Assembly: GCA_024638655.1 (NCBI GenBank)
Contig: JAHEJW010000009.1
Location: 1-64,000 of the forward strand
Source of the DNA: a bacterium
GTDB lineage: Bacteria; Actinomycetota; Acidimicrobiia; Spongiisociales; ZC4RG35
Reading direction: 5' to 3'
DNA length: 64,000 nucleotides
Below, in pieces: positions 8,626 through 17,039 of the stretch (position 1 is its first letter; the number at the start of each line of letters is the position of its first letter). The position numbers and the translations under genes are program-made. The notes beneath the pieces are model-generated. The model had not been told where the DNA came from and did not search any database. It saw only the letters and a program-made list of their open reading frames with translations.

Positions 8626-9166
8626 CCCTCCTCCCAAGGGCAACATCCGCCAGCCGTCGTTGCTCCTCGTAAACACCGGCGATGGCAAAGGGAAGTCCAC
8701 TGCTGCCTTTGGCACCGCTATGCGCGCGGTGGCGCGGGGGTGGAGGGTGGCAGTCGTCCAGTTCCTCAAGTCGGGTGAATGGCAGGTCGGGGAAGAGAAG
8801 ATCGGCCGTCGGATAGGAATCGACTGGTGGGCTCTGGGTGATGGGTTCACGTGGGATTCGACAGACATGGACGAGTCAGAGGCAATCGCCCGGGAGGCCT
8901 GGGGCGAGGCCTCGGAGAAGATCGCCGGCGGCGACTACGAACTGGTAGTCCTCGACGAGATCACCTACCCGATCAATTGGGGCTGGGTCGACCTGGAAGA
9001 AGTGATCACAACTCTGAGCCGGCGGCCATCGAAGGTCAACGTCATCATCACCGGTCGTGATGCTCCTCGAGAGATCATTGAAATCGCCGACACCGTCACC
9101 GAGATGAAGAATGTCAAGCACGCCTACGACAAAGGTGTGATGGCCCGTCGAGGCATCGACTACTGA
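8597..9166 (+). CDS. cobO: corrinoid adenosyltransferase (CobO/BtuR family)
   Basis: A 189-residue ATP:cob(I)alamin/corrinoid adenosyltransferase that attaches the 5'-deoxyadenosyl group, producing adenosylcobalamin. The P-loop TGDGKGKSTAAFGTA, the following RGWRVAVVQFLKSG and the Walker B-like LVVLDEITYPINWG are characteristic of CobO/BtuR. The start is GTG 8597, inside the 3' end of btuD. Sitting as the last gene behind BtuFCD, it would convert imported corrinoid into the coenzyme form, which is also the light-sensitive form used by CarH-type photosensors such as the one at 48.4 kb. Confidence 0.92.
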   Translation: MPKQQTPPTSPPPKGNIRQPSLLLVNTGDGKGKSTAAFGTAMRAVARGWRVAVVQFLKSGEWQVGEEKIGRRIGIDWWALGDGFTWDSTDMDESEAIAREAWGEASEKIAGGDYELVVLDEITYPINWGWVDLEEVITTLSRRPSKVNVIITGRDAPREIIEIADTVTEMKNVKHAYDKGVMARRGIDY

Positions 9167-9188
9167 ACAGTCGGTGGGCCAGACCCGT

Positions 9189-10028
9189 CTAGCCGACGCT
9201 CTTCTTGTATTGCCTCACCGACAGGTAGCCGAAGACGACGATGATCCCCACGATCCAGGCGAGTGACTGGGCGATGAGCGCACCCTGATCCAGATCGAGA
9301 AAGGCGAGGGCCTCCTCTGGGATCATCAGAGAGCGAACCGTGTTTGCGATGACTGTGATCGGCTGATTGTCGGCGAAGGCCTGAAGCCATCCAGGCATCG
9401 TGTCGGTGGGGACGAAGACCGACGAGGCGAATACGAGTGGAAAGATCGGCAGGAATCCGGCCGACTGAGCCGCTTCCGGGGTTTTCGTGATAAGACCGAT
9501 CGCAGCCATGACCCACGAGAAGGCGTAGCCGAACAGCAGGGCGATCGCCACACCCAGGAGCATCTTGAAGAACCCTTGCTCGAACCTCCAGCCCATGAGG
9601 AAGCCAACGACGAGCATCAGGGAGTTGACGAAGGTATTGCGTACCAAGTCGGCGATCGTTCGACCGGCCAGCACCGCAGAACGCGCCATCGGAAGAGACC
9701 GAAACCGGTCGATTACTCCGGCCGTGAGATCCTCGGTCAGCCCGAGAGCGGTCGCTGTCGCGCCGAACACCGCGGTCTGGACGAGGATCCCCGGGATCAG
9801 CCAATTGATGTAGGCGCTCGATCCGCTGATCGGTGCCCCTCCGAGATTGATTGCACCCCCAAACACGTAGTTGAAGAGCAGCAGAAACATCACCGGCTGC
9901 ACCGTGGAGAACAGGAGGAGTTGAGGGAGGCGGATCACACGAAGCACGTTGCGCTTGGCTATCACCGCCGTGTGAACTGCGGCGGCGCCCGGTGAGACTC
10001 GGTGCGCTTGCTCGGCTGTGACCGTCAT
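9189..10028 (-). CDS. ABC-2 type exporter permease (DrrB-like)
   Basis: A 279-residue permease with six predicted membrane spans and the ABC-2 family pattern (NWLIPGILVQTAVFGATATALGLTEDLTAGVIDRFRSLPMARSAVLAGRTIADL). It is the membrane partner of the ATPase gene whose stop overlaps this start by four bases. DrrAB-type systems export hydrophobic drugs or lipids; the actual substrate here is unknown. It converges with the cobO gene. Confidence 0.9.
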   Translation of the reverse strand: MTVTAEQAHRVSPGAAAVHTAVIAKRNVLRVIRLPQLLLFSTVQPVMFLLLFNYVFGGAINLGGAPISGSSAYINWLIPGILVQTAVFGATATALGLTEDLTAGVIDRFRSLPMARSAVLAGRTIADLVRNTFVNSLMLVVGFLMGWRFEQGFFKMLLGVAIALLFGYAFSWVMAAIGLITKTPEAAQSAGFLPIFPLVFASSVFVPTDTMPGWLQAFADNQPITVIANTVRSLMIPEEALAFLDLDQGALIAQSLAWIVGIIVVFGYLSVRQYKKSVG

Positions 10029-11011
10029 CTCCGCCCCCTTCGCCCTCCGGTGGGTGCCGGCTCCACCTCAGGGCTGGCTCCGTTCTCGGCGTGGTGCCCG
10101 GTGAGCGATAAGAAGACGTCGTCGAGTGTCGGCCGACGTAGCGCGATGTCCCGGGGCTCCAGATGGGCCTCGTCGAGACGTCGCACTGCTGCGGCCAGTG
10201 TTCGCGAGCCCTCGATCGCCGGAATCACGATGGAGTTGCCCTCTGTTCTGATGTCGCCGCCACCAACCGGGGTGAGTGCCGCGGTTGCTGCCACCCGATC
10301 CTCGTCCTGAACGTGGATCTCCACCACACTTCCCCCTAGACGGTCCTTGAGCTGATTGGAGGTGCCTTCCTCGATCAGGTGCCCGTGGTCGATGATTCCG
10401 ATTCGATCAGAAAGACGATCAGCCTCGTCCAGATACTGGGTCGTGAGCAGGAGCGTCGTGCCCCCACTGACCAACTCCTCGATCAGCTCCCAGAGATCGA
10501 GCCGGCTGCGCGGGTCGATTCCGGTGGTGGGTTCGTCGAGAAAGAGGACTTGAGGTCGCCCGACCATCGAGGCGGCCAGATCGAGACGGCGGCGCATGCC
10601 CCCCGAGTAGGTGCTGACCGGTCGATTGGCCGCATCCATCAACTTGATTCGATCCAGCACGTCCTCGGCGCTACGTCGCGCCTCCTGCGCCGAGAGGTTG
10701 TAGAGGCGACCAACCATCTCCACGTTTTCCATCCCGGTGAGGAACGGGTCGACTGCGGCAAACTGACCGGCGAGACCGATGCGGTGACGGACCGCCACCG
10801 GGTTCTCGATAACATCGATCCCGGCGACCTCGGCCGTGCCTGCATCCGGCTTGAGGAGTGTTGTCAGCACCCGGATCAGGGTGGTCTTGCCGGCACCGTT
10901 GGGGCCCAACAGCCCGTACACGATCCCTTCCTCGAACTCGATGCTCACCCCGTCGAGGGCAACCACGTCGCCGAACGTCTTGACGATGTTCTGGGTGCGG
11001 ACAGCTTTCAT
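10025..11011 (-). CDS. DrrA-like ABC exporter ATPase
   Basis: A multidrug-type ABC ATPase of about 328 residues. It shows Walker A GPNGAGKTTLI, signature YSGGMRRRLDLAASMV, Walker B VLFLDEPTTGIDPRSR and a C-terminal extension (about 90 residues) with the DrrA-type GGSVVEIHVQD...LDDVFLSLTGH ending. The start is ambiguous: ATG at 11011 (MKAVRTQNIVKTFG) agrees best with the family, while the track's GTG at 11065 would add 18 residues. No strong ribosome site supports either. It is the first gene of a two-gene operon with the permease. Confidence 0.9.
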   Translation of the reverse strand: MKAVRTQNIVKTFGDVVALDGVSIEFEEGIVYGLLGPNGAGKTTLIRVLTTLLKPDAGTAEVAGIDVIENPVAVRHRIGLAGQFAAVDPFLTGMENVEMVGRLYNLSAQEARRSAEDVLDRIKLMDAANRPVSTYSGGMRRRLDLAASMVGRPQVLFLDEPTTGIDPRSRLDLWELIEELVSGGTTLLLTTQYLDEADRLSDRIGIIDHGHLIEEGTSNQLKDRLGGSVVEIHVQDEDRVAATAALTPVGGGDIRTEGNSIVIPAIEGSRTLAAAVRRLDEAHLEPRDIALRRPTLDDVFLSLTGHHAENGASPEVEPAPTGGRRGRR

Positions 11012-11106
11012 GCGGCTGCGCAGGTTAGGCGCCGGCTCTGTCTGCGAGACCATCGGACAACTCACATGGTGGTTTGGCTATTCGGCGCGCCCTCGACGCG
11101 GGATGC

Positions 11107-12153
11107 TCAGGGTCGTCGCTCCGCGGCCAACTCGAACAACAGGCGAGCGCCCTCATCCAAGTCGGAGAATCGCTCGTCCTGGGTTTGACCTCGTAGCCAT
11201 CGAATGTAGATCTGTTGGAGGATCACTCCGAGCTTCCATGAGCCGAATACGAGGTACCAGTCCACCCCTGACAGGTCGCGGCCCGACCGCTCCCCGTACC
11301 TGGCAACCGCTTCTTCCCTCGGCATCCAGCCCGGAGCCGCTGTGGGCATCATCCTGAGGCCTTCCGGTGCCTCGCCCGGGTCGAACCAGGATCCCATCAG
11401 CGTTCCCAGGTCGGCGAGAGGGTCTCCTCTGGTGGCCATGTCCCAGTCGTAGACGGCGGTGCATACGCCCGGGTCGGTCTCGTCCACAGCCATGTTGTCG
11501 AGGCGCCAGTCGTTGTGGAGGAGGGTGGGATGCGAAGAAACGGGAAGGTGAGCCGAGAGCCAGCTGCCGACCTCTTCAGCGACGGCATTGTCCTCATGTC
11601 TGGCTGCCCGCCACCTCTTGGCCCACCCTTCGACTTGTCGCCCGAGAAATCCATCCGGATGCCCCAAGTCATCGAGATCGCACTCGGCTGGATCCACGGC
11701 GTGAAGATCTGCCAGCGTGTCGATGACGACTTCGGAGAGTTTTCGGTTCGAGACCGGGTCTTCTCCGCCGCCGAAGACGTCGGGGACCTCTCCCCGCACG
11801 ACGACACCGTGTCGGCGCTCCATGATCAAGAACTGGGATCCGATGAGGCTCTCGTCGTCACAAAGGGCCAGGGCACGCGGCGCTTTTTCGAAGACTCTCC
11901 ACAGTCGCGAGAGCACCTGATATTCCCGGGCCATGTCGTGGGAGGACTCGGCCACCGGGCCCAAGGGCGGTCGCCTCAGCACGAGCTCCTGGCCGCCCGG
12001 GAAGATGAGCAAGTAGGTGAGATTGGCCTTCCCACCTCCGAATTGGAGGACCTCGGGGCGGCCCGACGGGAGGCCGTCTCGAGATGAGATCCAATGGCTC
12101 ACCTTTTCAACGTCGAAGCGTTCGTCGCGTCGGACTTCGATGACGTCTGTCAT
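11107..12153 (-). CDS. aminoglycoside phosphotransferase-like kinase (ACAD10/FadE36-like)
   Basis: A 348-residue APH-fold protein. It shows an N-lobe nucleotide segment (FGGGKANLTYLLIF...ELVLRRPP), the catalytic loop LLHNDWRLDNMAVD and the metal-binding AVYDWDMATRGDPLADLGTLM. This subfamily usually sits near acyl-CoA metabolism and probably phosphorylates a small hydroxylated metabolite rather than an antibiotic; I infer no resistance role. It is divergent from the DUF885 gene, with only 65 bases between starts. Confidence 0.85.
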   Translation of the reverse strand: MTDVIEVRRDERFDVEKVSHWISSRDGLPSGRPEVLQFGGGKANLTYLLIFPGGQELVLRRPPLGPVAESSHDMAREYQVLSRLWRVFEKAPRALALCDDESLIGSQFLIMERRHGVVVRGEVPDVFGGGEDPVSNRKLSEVVIDTLADLHAVDPAECDLDDLGHPDGFLGRQVEGWAKRWRAARHEDNAVAEEVGSWLSAHLPVSSHPTLLHNDWRLDNMAVDETDPGVCTAVYDWDMATRGDPLADLGTLMGSWFDPGEAPEGLRMMPTAAPGWMPREEAVARYGERSGRDLSGVDWYLVFGSWKLGVILQQIYIRWLRGQTQDERFSDLDEGARLLFELAAERRP

Positions 12154-12218
12154 ATGTGCGAGGAGCAGGGTATCCGCGTCGGTGGGCCCGTCCCGAGCGG
12201 TTTAGCCTGCTGCTTCAA

Positions 12219-13871
12219 ATGACGACGCCGTTCCAGATAGCCGACGAATTCACCGAGCGGTGGGCAGATCTCTCCCCACTGGCGGCGACCGGCATGGGAA
12301 TTGTCGGCCGCGATGATCTGTGCACCGACTTCTCTCCCGAGGGTGCGGGGCGAAGGCTCGACCTCTACCGAGAGACCTTGAAGCAGTTCGATCGTCATCT
12401 CTCCGACGCAGACCCCGACCAGTCTTTTGCAGCACGGGTCATGCACGGCTGGCTCGAGGAGAGGATCTCCAATTACGAGGACCAGAAGTGGGCCCGGGAC
12501 CTCAACCACATTCACAGTCCGTTCCAGTCGATGCGGGATGTCTTCGACGTGATGCCCCGAGCCACCGGGAAAGACTGGGCTTGCATCACGGCGAGACTCG
12601 GCGGCTTTGGCGCCATGTTGGACGGCTATCGACGGGCGCTCGAAGTCGGGGTCTCCAAGGGTGATACGGCAGCACGGCGTCAAGCCAAATCCGTGCTCCA
12701 GCAGGTCGAAGAGACCGCGGCAGGCCGGTCGAGGTTCGATCGGCTGCCGGGGGATGCCCATGCGGTCGGGGTAGACGCCGATGAGGTGGAAGCGGCCGTC
12801 AAGAGCGCCAAGGCGGCTTGTGCATCGTTCGCCGGCTGGTTGAGATCGGTCTATGTGCCGTCCGCTCGGCCCGACGATGCAGTGGGTGAAGAGCGCTATC
12901 TGCGTGAGGCCGATCATTTCTTGGGAATGGAACTCGACCCCCACGAGACCTACGAGTGGGGATGGGAGGAGATTCACCGCATTCGGTCCGAGATGGACAA
13001 GACGGCCTCTATCGTCGATCCGGGCAAGAGTGTCGAAGAAGTCATCGAGCTGCTCGAGACGGACCCGAACCGGGCCGCCGCCACGCGGCAGGAGTTCATC
13101 GACTTCATATCCGGTATCCAGAAAAAGGCGATCGACCAACTCGCGGGGGAGCACTTCGAGGTCCCCGACGAATTGAAGGTCGTGACGGTGAACATCGCCC
13201 CACCGGGCGGTTCGCTCGGAGCTTGGTATGTGGGCCCTTCTGAGGACTTCAGCCGCCCCGGCTCGATCTGGTACTCGCCCGGTGAGAGAGAGCGCCTTCC
13301 CTTCTGGCAGGAAGTGTCGACCGCATATCACGAGGGCTTTCCCGGCCACCACCTCCAGGTCGGGACAGCGGTTATGGAGCGCGAGAAGCTCTGCCGATTT
13401 CATCGCACTGTCATTTGGTATTCGGGGGCCGGAGAAGGCTGGGCTCTCTACGCCGAGCGTCTCATGGACGAGTTGGGATTCTTCGAGAAGCCCGAATACC
13501 GCCTCGGGCTACTGGCCAGCCAGTTGTTCCGAAGCGTCAGAGTGGTCGTCGACATCGGCTGTCAACTGCAGAAGGAGGTGCCGAAGGATGCGCCGCTGTA
13601 CCCGGGCGAGACGTGGAACTACGACATCGCAGTCGACTACATGGAACGGGTCGGGTTGCAGGCCAGAGACGTCGCCGAGAGTGAGGTGAAGAGATACCTG
13701 GGCTGGTGGGGTCAGGCGATCTCATACAAAGTGGGGGAGCGGGAGATACTCGACATCCGCGACCAGGTTTCAACCCTCGAGGGACCCGGCTTCGATCAGA
13801 GCGCGTTCCACCGCCGAGTTCTCGAGGCCGGTGCCATCAGACTCGATCACTTGAGAGAAGAGCTCACTTGA
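12219..13871 (+). CDS. DUF885 family metallopeptidase-like protein
   Basis: A protein of about 550 residues of the DUF885 family, predicted zinc-dependent peptidases. The HExxH-like motif reads AYHEGFPGHHLQ, and the downstream helix GEGWALYAERLMDELGFF supplies the expected Glu ligand. The conserved C-terminal YPGETWNYDIAVDY and KRYLGWWGQAISYKVG also fit. I chose ATG 12219 (MTTPFQIADEF) over the track's 12156, because the extra 21 residues lack family character. Its stop overlaps the TTG start of the flavin reductase. No signal peptide is seen, so it is probably cytoplasmic. Confidence 0.87.
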   Translation: MTTPFQIADEFTERWADLSPLAATGMGIVGRDDLCTDFSPEGAGRRLDLYRETLKQFDRHLSDADPDQSFAARVMHGWLEERISNYEDQKWARDLNHIHSPFQSMRDVFDVMPRATGKDWACITARLGGFGAMLDGYRRALEVGVSKGDTAARRQAKSVLQQVEETAAGRSRFDRLPGDAHAVGVDADEVEAAVKSAKAACASFAGWLRSVYVPSARPDDAVGEERYLREADHFLGMELDPHETYEWGWEEIHRIRSEMDKTASIVDPGKSVEEVIELLETDPNRAAATRQEFIDFISGIQKKAIDQLAGEHFEVPDELKVVTVNIAPPGGSLGAWYVGPSEDFSRPGSIWYSPGERERLPFWQEVSTAYHEGFPGHHLQVGTAVMEREKLCRFHRTVIWYSGAGEGWALYAERLMDELGFFEKPEYRLGLLASQLFRSVRVVVDIGCQLQKEVPKDAPLYPGETWNYDIAVDYMERVGLQARDVAESEVKRYLGWWGQAISYKVGEREILDIRDQVSTLEGPGFDQSAFHRRVLEAGAIRLDHLREELT

Positions 13872-14473
13872 AGAGCTCCTTCCGACTGGGAGAGACCGGG
13901 TCCCGTGACGCGTACAAGCTCCTCTCCGGGCTGGTTGTTCCCCGCCCGATCGGCTGGATCGGGACGCGAAGGGCCAACGGCTCGTTCAACCTCGCCCCCT
14001 TCTCGTTCTTCAATGTCGTCTCGACGAACCCGCCCACCGTCATCTTCTCCGGTGGGCGCCACTCGGACCGACCCAAGGACTCGGTGACCCTTGCCGAGAT
14101 GGCAGGGGAGTTCACGGTCAACATCGTCTCCGAGGCAGTGGCCGAAGCGATGAACGTCACCGCCGGCTCTTTCACCGCGGAGGACGATGAGTTCGAGATC
14201 GCCGGGCTGACTCCCGTGATCGGGTCGGTCGTCGATGCGCCGATGGTGGACGAGTCCCCTGCCAACCTCGAATGTCGGGTTGTAGAGATTCTGGACCTGG
14301 GCTCCTTGCCGACGACGAGGGTCGTGGTTGGCGAGGTCGAGGTCATCCATGTGCGCGACGACGTGCTTGACGGAACTCGAGTCGATAGCGACGCGCTGGC
14401 CGCCATCGGCCGCATGGCTGGCAACACCTATATCCACACCCGCGACCGATTCGAATTGAACCGGCCGGGATGA
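13868..14473 (+). CDS. flavin reductase-like domain protein (FMN-binding split barrel)
   Basis: A 201-residue protein with the flavin reductase-like fold: RPIGWIGTRRANGSFNLAPFSFFNVVSTNPPTVIFS is the flavin-binding core, followed by KDSVTLAEMAGEFTVNIVSE. It probably binds FMN and reduces it, or uses it as a prosthetic group. The TTG start at 13868 overlaps the DUF885 stop. It ends exactly at the base before the convergent TetR gene's stop, leaving no intergenic space. The partner oxidase is not identified. Confidence 0.85.
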   Translation: MKSSFRLGETGSRDAYKLLSGLVVPRPIGWIGTRRANGSFNLAPFSFFNVVSTNPPTVIFSGGRHSDRPKDSVTLAEMAGEFTVNIVSEAVAEAMNVTAGSFTAEDDEFEIAGLTPVIGSVVDAPMVDESPANLECRVVEILDLGSLPTTRVVVGEVEVIHVRDDVLDGTRVDSDALAAIGRMAGNTYIHTRDRFELNRPG

Positions 14474-15187
14474 TCAGGCGCCGTCGGCCTCCTCGCCGCG
14501 CCGCTCCAGACCATCGAGAATCAGATCCAGCCCGAAGAGGAACTCGGTTTGGTCGTCGCACCATCCCAACGTCGTTTCCGGTTCGTCGTGGGTGATGTCG
14601 TTGAGCATGGCCACCAAATAGGGCACGTGGTCCGACATCGTCTCGAGCATGGCGTCCGAGCTGACGTCCGGCTCGGCTTGCTCGTCGGGCTCGAAGAGCT
14701 CCTGGGTGAACCCGAGCGCCCGGCTGCCCAATGCATGCATCGCATGATGGGCGAGGTCATATGACAATCCGCCCCTGTGGAAGATCTCTATCAGCCCGTC
14801 GAAGTAGAGCACCATCTGGGGGCTGATGGTTGTCCGCTCCTCGATCACATTCGGCGCCCATCGGTGCCGCAACATCATCTCCCGGGCGGTGAGGATCCGC
14901 ATCCGCATGGCTCGCTTCCAGTCGTCCTCGGGACGGGGGACATCGATGGTCGCCAATTCTGAGTTGATCTCACCGACGATCATGTCGACCACACCATCGA
15001 GGAGGGCTTCCTTGTTGGATACGTGGTAGTAGAGAGACATCGCCTCGACACCCAGCTCCTCGGCCAGTCTTCTCATGGTCAGGGCCCGTATCCCCTCTCG
15101 ATCGGCGAGGTCGATCGCAGCTTTGAGAACCCGCTCCTTGTTGAGCGGCCTCCTCGTCTCGACAGTCTCCGACGGTTGTGTGGTCAT
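14474..15187 (-). CDS. TetR-family transcriptional regulator
   Basis: A 237-residue repressor. The N-terminal helix-turn-helix is ADREGIRALTMRRLAEELGVEAMSLYYHVSNKEALLDGVVD; the C-terminal ligand domain resembles the TetR_C class with conserved His residues (YDLAHHAMHALGSRALGF). It is read divergently from an alcohol dehydrogenase, and four copies of a TTAC-N3-GTA element lie in the 132-bp gap, so it very probably represses both genes and is released by a substrate of the dehydrogenase. Confidence 0.92.
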   Translation of the reverse strand: MTTQPSETVETRRPLNKERVLKAAIDLADREGIRALTMRRLAEELGVEAMSLYYHVSNKEALLDGVVDMIVGEINSELATIDVPRPEDDWKRAMRMRILTAREMMLRHRWAPNVIEERTTISPQMVLYFDGLIEIFHRGGLSYDLAHHAMHALGSRALGFTQELFEPDEQAEPDVSSDAMLETMSDHVPYLVAMLNDITHDEPETTLGWCDDQTEFLFGLDLILDGLERRGEEADGA

Positions 15188-15203
15188 CTCTCGCCAGTAT
15201 CGC

Positions 15204-15283
15204 CGTACGCGGTAAGTCTACAACGGACTCTTGACAACCTTACGTCGTATGAAGTACCTTACGTCGTACAACTTACACCGTAT
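15204..15283. promoter_or_regulatory. TetR operator array: four TTAC-N3-GTA sites around the adh promoter
   Basis: Imperfect palindromes occur at 15204-15214 (GTACGCGGTAA, opposite orientation), 15240-15250 (TTACGTCGTAT), 15259-15269 (TTACGTCGTAC) and 15273-15283 (TTACACCGTAT). A promoter-like TTGACA (15231-15236) and TACCTT (15255-15260) are interleaved with them, which would let bound repressor block RNA polymerase. Confidence 0.65.
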
Positions 15284-15319
15284 GGCGGTTGGGAAGCCGT
15301 CCGGAGGAGGAAACGAAGC

Positions 15320-16303
15320 ATGTCAAAGACGATGAGAGCCTGGGTCTATGAGAGGTACGGGCCCCCCGATGAGGTTTTGGAGCTGAAAGAGCTGGAGACG
15401 CCCTCCATCGCGGACGATCAAGTGCTGGTTCGGGTCAGGGCGGTCTCGGTCAACCCCCTCGACTGGCACTTCATCACCGGGACACCTCGCTTTGCCCGTG
15501 TCTCCTTCGGTTTGCGTGAACCGAAGCGGAACGTCCCCGGTGCCGATGTCGCCGGGGTCGTCGAGCAAGTTGGCGCGAACGTCACCCGTTTCGAGCCCGG
15601 CGATGAGGTGTTCGGTGAGTCTGTGGCCACTCTCGCCGAATATGTCGCCGTCTCCGAGAGTGGTCTGGTGGCCAAGCCGGCCAACATCACTTTCGAGGAG
15701 GCTGCGGCCGTCCCGGTGGCCGGTCTCACTGCGCTCCAGGGCCTCAGGGACTGGGGCGAGCTCGAGCCGGGGGATAAGGTCCTGATCAACGGGGCCTCCG
15801 GGGGAGTCGGCACCTACGCAGTTCAGGTGGCGAGGGCGCTCGGAGCCTCGGAGATCACAGCCGTCTGCAGCACCAGGAATGTGGACATCGCCCGCGGCCT
15901 GGGTGCGGACCGTGTGATCGACTACACCAGAGAGGACTTCACCCGGAGCGGCGAGCGTTACGACCTGGTCTTCGACGGCCCGGCCAATCGGTCGCTATCC
16001 GACTTGAGGTCGATTCTCGCACCAGGTGCCACGCACGTGCTCATCGGTGGCCCGAAGGGCGGCTGGATACAGCCGATTCCCGTCATGGTGAAGATGAGGC
16101 TGATGTCGCTCTTCTATGACTTCACCGCCGCCGGCGGCACAGCGAAGCGGAAACTCGAGGATATGCAGACTCTCGCCGACTGGCTCGAAGCAGGTGTGAT
16201 CACATCCGTGATCGACCGCAACTACAAGCTGGCGGAGGTCGTCGACGCCCTGACGTATCAAGGCTCGTTCCACGCACAGGGCAAGGTGGTCGTCTCCCTG
16301 TGA
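15320..16303 (+). CDS. zinc-independent MDR alcohol dehydrogenase / quinone oxidoreductase
   Basis: A 327-residue NAD(P)H-dependent medium-chain dehydrogenase. It has a GroES-like N-terminal domain (NPLDWHFITG, PGADVAGVVEQVG, GDEVFGE) and a Rossmann domain with the nucleotide motif INGASGGVGTYAVQVA. The Cys/His zinc ligands of true alcohol dehydrogenases are missing, which points to the quinone oxidoreductase/enoyl reductase branch. ATG 15320 has a GGAGGAGG site; the track's start at 15023 runs back into the tetR gene. It is controlled by the TetR operator array and ends in a strong hairpin. Confidence 0.88.
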   Translation: MSKTMRAWVYERYGPPDEVLELKELETPSIADDQVLVRVRAVSVNPLDWHFITGTPRFARVSFGLREPKRNVPGADVAGVVEQVGANVTRFEPGDEVFGESVATLAEYVAVSESGLVAKPANITFEEAAAVPVAGLTALQGLRDWGELEPGDKVLINGASGGVGTYAVQVARALGASEITAVCSTRNVDIARGLGADRVIDYTREDFTRSGERYDLVFDGPANRSLSDLRSILAPGATHVLIGGPKGGWIQPIPVMVKMRLMSLFYDFTAAGGTAKRKLEDMQTLADWLEAGVITSVIDRNYKLAEVVDALTYQGSFHAQGKVVVSL

Positions 16304-16340
16304 GCCGGGGCCGCAGGTCTTTTGGCCCTGGCTCACAGGG
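16296..16340 (+). terminator. 17-bp hairpin at the end of the dehydrogenase gene
   Basis: CCCTGTGAGCCGGGGCC pairs with GGCCCTGGCTCACAGGG (one G-U pair) around an 11-nt loop ending in TTTT. The 5' arm contains the stop codon. There is no downstream U tract, as is common for GC-rich terminators. Confidence 0.65.
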
Positions 16341-16385
16341 TGCGTCGCAGCCAATGATCGACCAGGACGCAGAAGGAGGAATCCA

Positions 16386-17027
16386 ATGGTGACCCAGGCA
16401 GAGCCTTATGCGGCGCGTCTAGAGGTCGACTATCCCGAGAGCCTCGACAGGTTCACGACGTTCTTCAGGATCGTCTGGGTCATTCCGATCTTGATCATCC
16501 TGATCCTGCTGTCGGCCACAGGCGATCAGACCCTCGTGACAGAGACGGGCGAGAAGTTGGAGCGGACTGGATGGGGGATCACCAGCGGGCTGGCGATCGC
16601 CACGATGCTGATGATCGTATTCCGGCTCCGCTACCCACGGTGGTGGTTCGATTTCGCCAGAGAGCTCACCCGGTTCTCGGCCAGAGTGGGCGCCTACCTG
16701 GCGCTAGTGACGGATCGCTACCCATCCACAGTCGAGGAGCAGGCCGTCCATTTGGAGATCGACTATCCCGACGTCGAGCGCGATCTCAATCGCTGGCTCC
16801 CACTCGTGAAATGGCTTCTCGCCATACCTCACTACATAGTGCTCGTGGTTCTGGTTGCGGCAGCCCTCATCGCGGTATTCGTTGCCTGGTTCGGCATCCT
16901 CTTCACAGGCAGATACCCGAGGGCGCTCTTCGACTTCGTGGTCGGCGTGGGCAGATGGGGTCTTCGGGTTCAGGCCTATGCCTTCCTCCTGGTCACGGAC
17001 CGCTATCCGCCGTTCAGCTTGAGCTGA
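16386..17027 (+). CDS. DUF4389 membrane protein
   Basis: A 213-residue integral membrane protein with tandem related halves. Each begins with a (L/V)E(V/I)DYP segment, then a hydrophobic hairpin, then a 'RYPR..FDF' amphipathic element and an 'LVTDRYP' ending (residues about 12-112 and 118-210). This matches the DUF4389 family found widely in Actinobacteria; the function is unknown. The start ATG follows a strong AGAAGGAGG. It converges with the peptidase gene 13 bases further on. Confidence 0.85.
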   Translation: MVTQAEPYAARLEVDYPESLDRFTTFFRIVWVIPILIILILLSATGDQTLVTETGEKLERTGWGITSGLAIATMLMIVFRLRYPRWWFDFARELTRFSARVGAYLALVTDRYPSTVEEQAVHLEIDYPDVERDLNRWLPLVKWLLAIPHYIVLVVLVAAALIAVFVAWFGILFTGRYPRALFDFVVGVGRWGLRVQAYAFLLVTDRYPPFSLS

Positions 17028-17039
17028 CCTTCCTCGGCG

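Noticed and set aside
11107-12153. Antibiotic (aminoglycoside) resistance kinase
   Set aside because: The fold is APH-like, but the sequence pattern fits the ACAD10/FadE36-associated branch and there is no mobile-element context.
12150-13403. 417-residue minus-strand ORF opposite the DUF885 gene
   Set aside because: Shadow of a gene with an intact metallopeptidase motif; no recognised domain.
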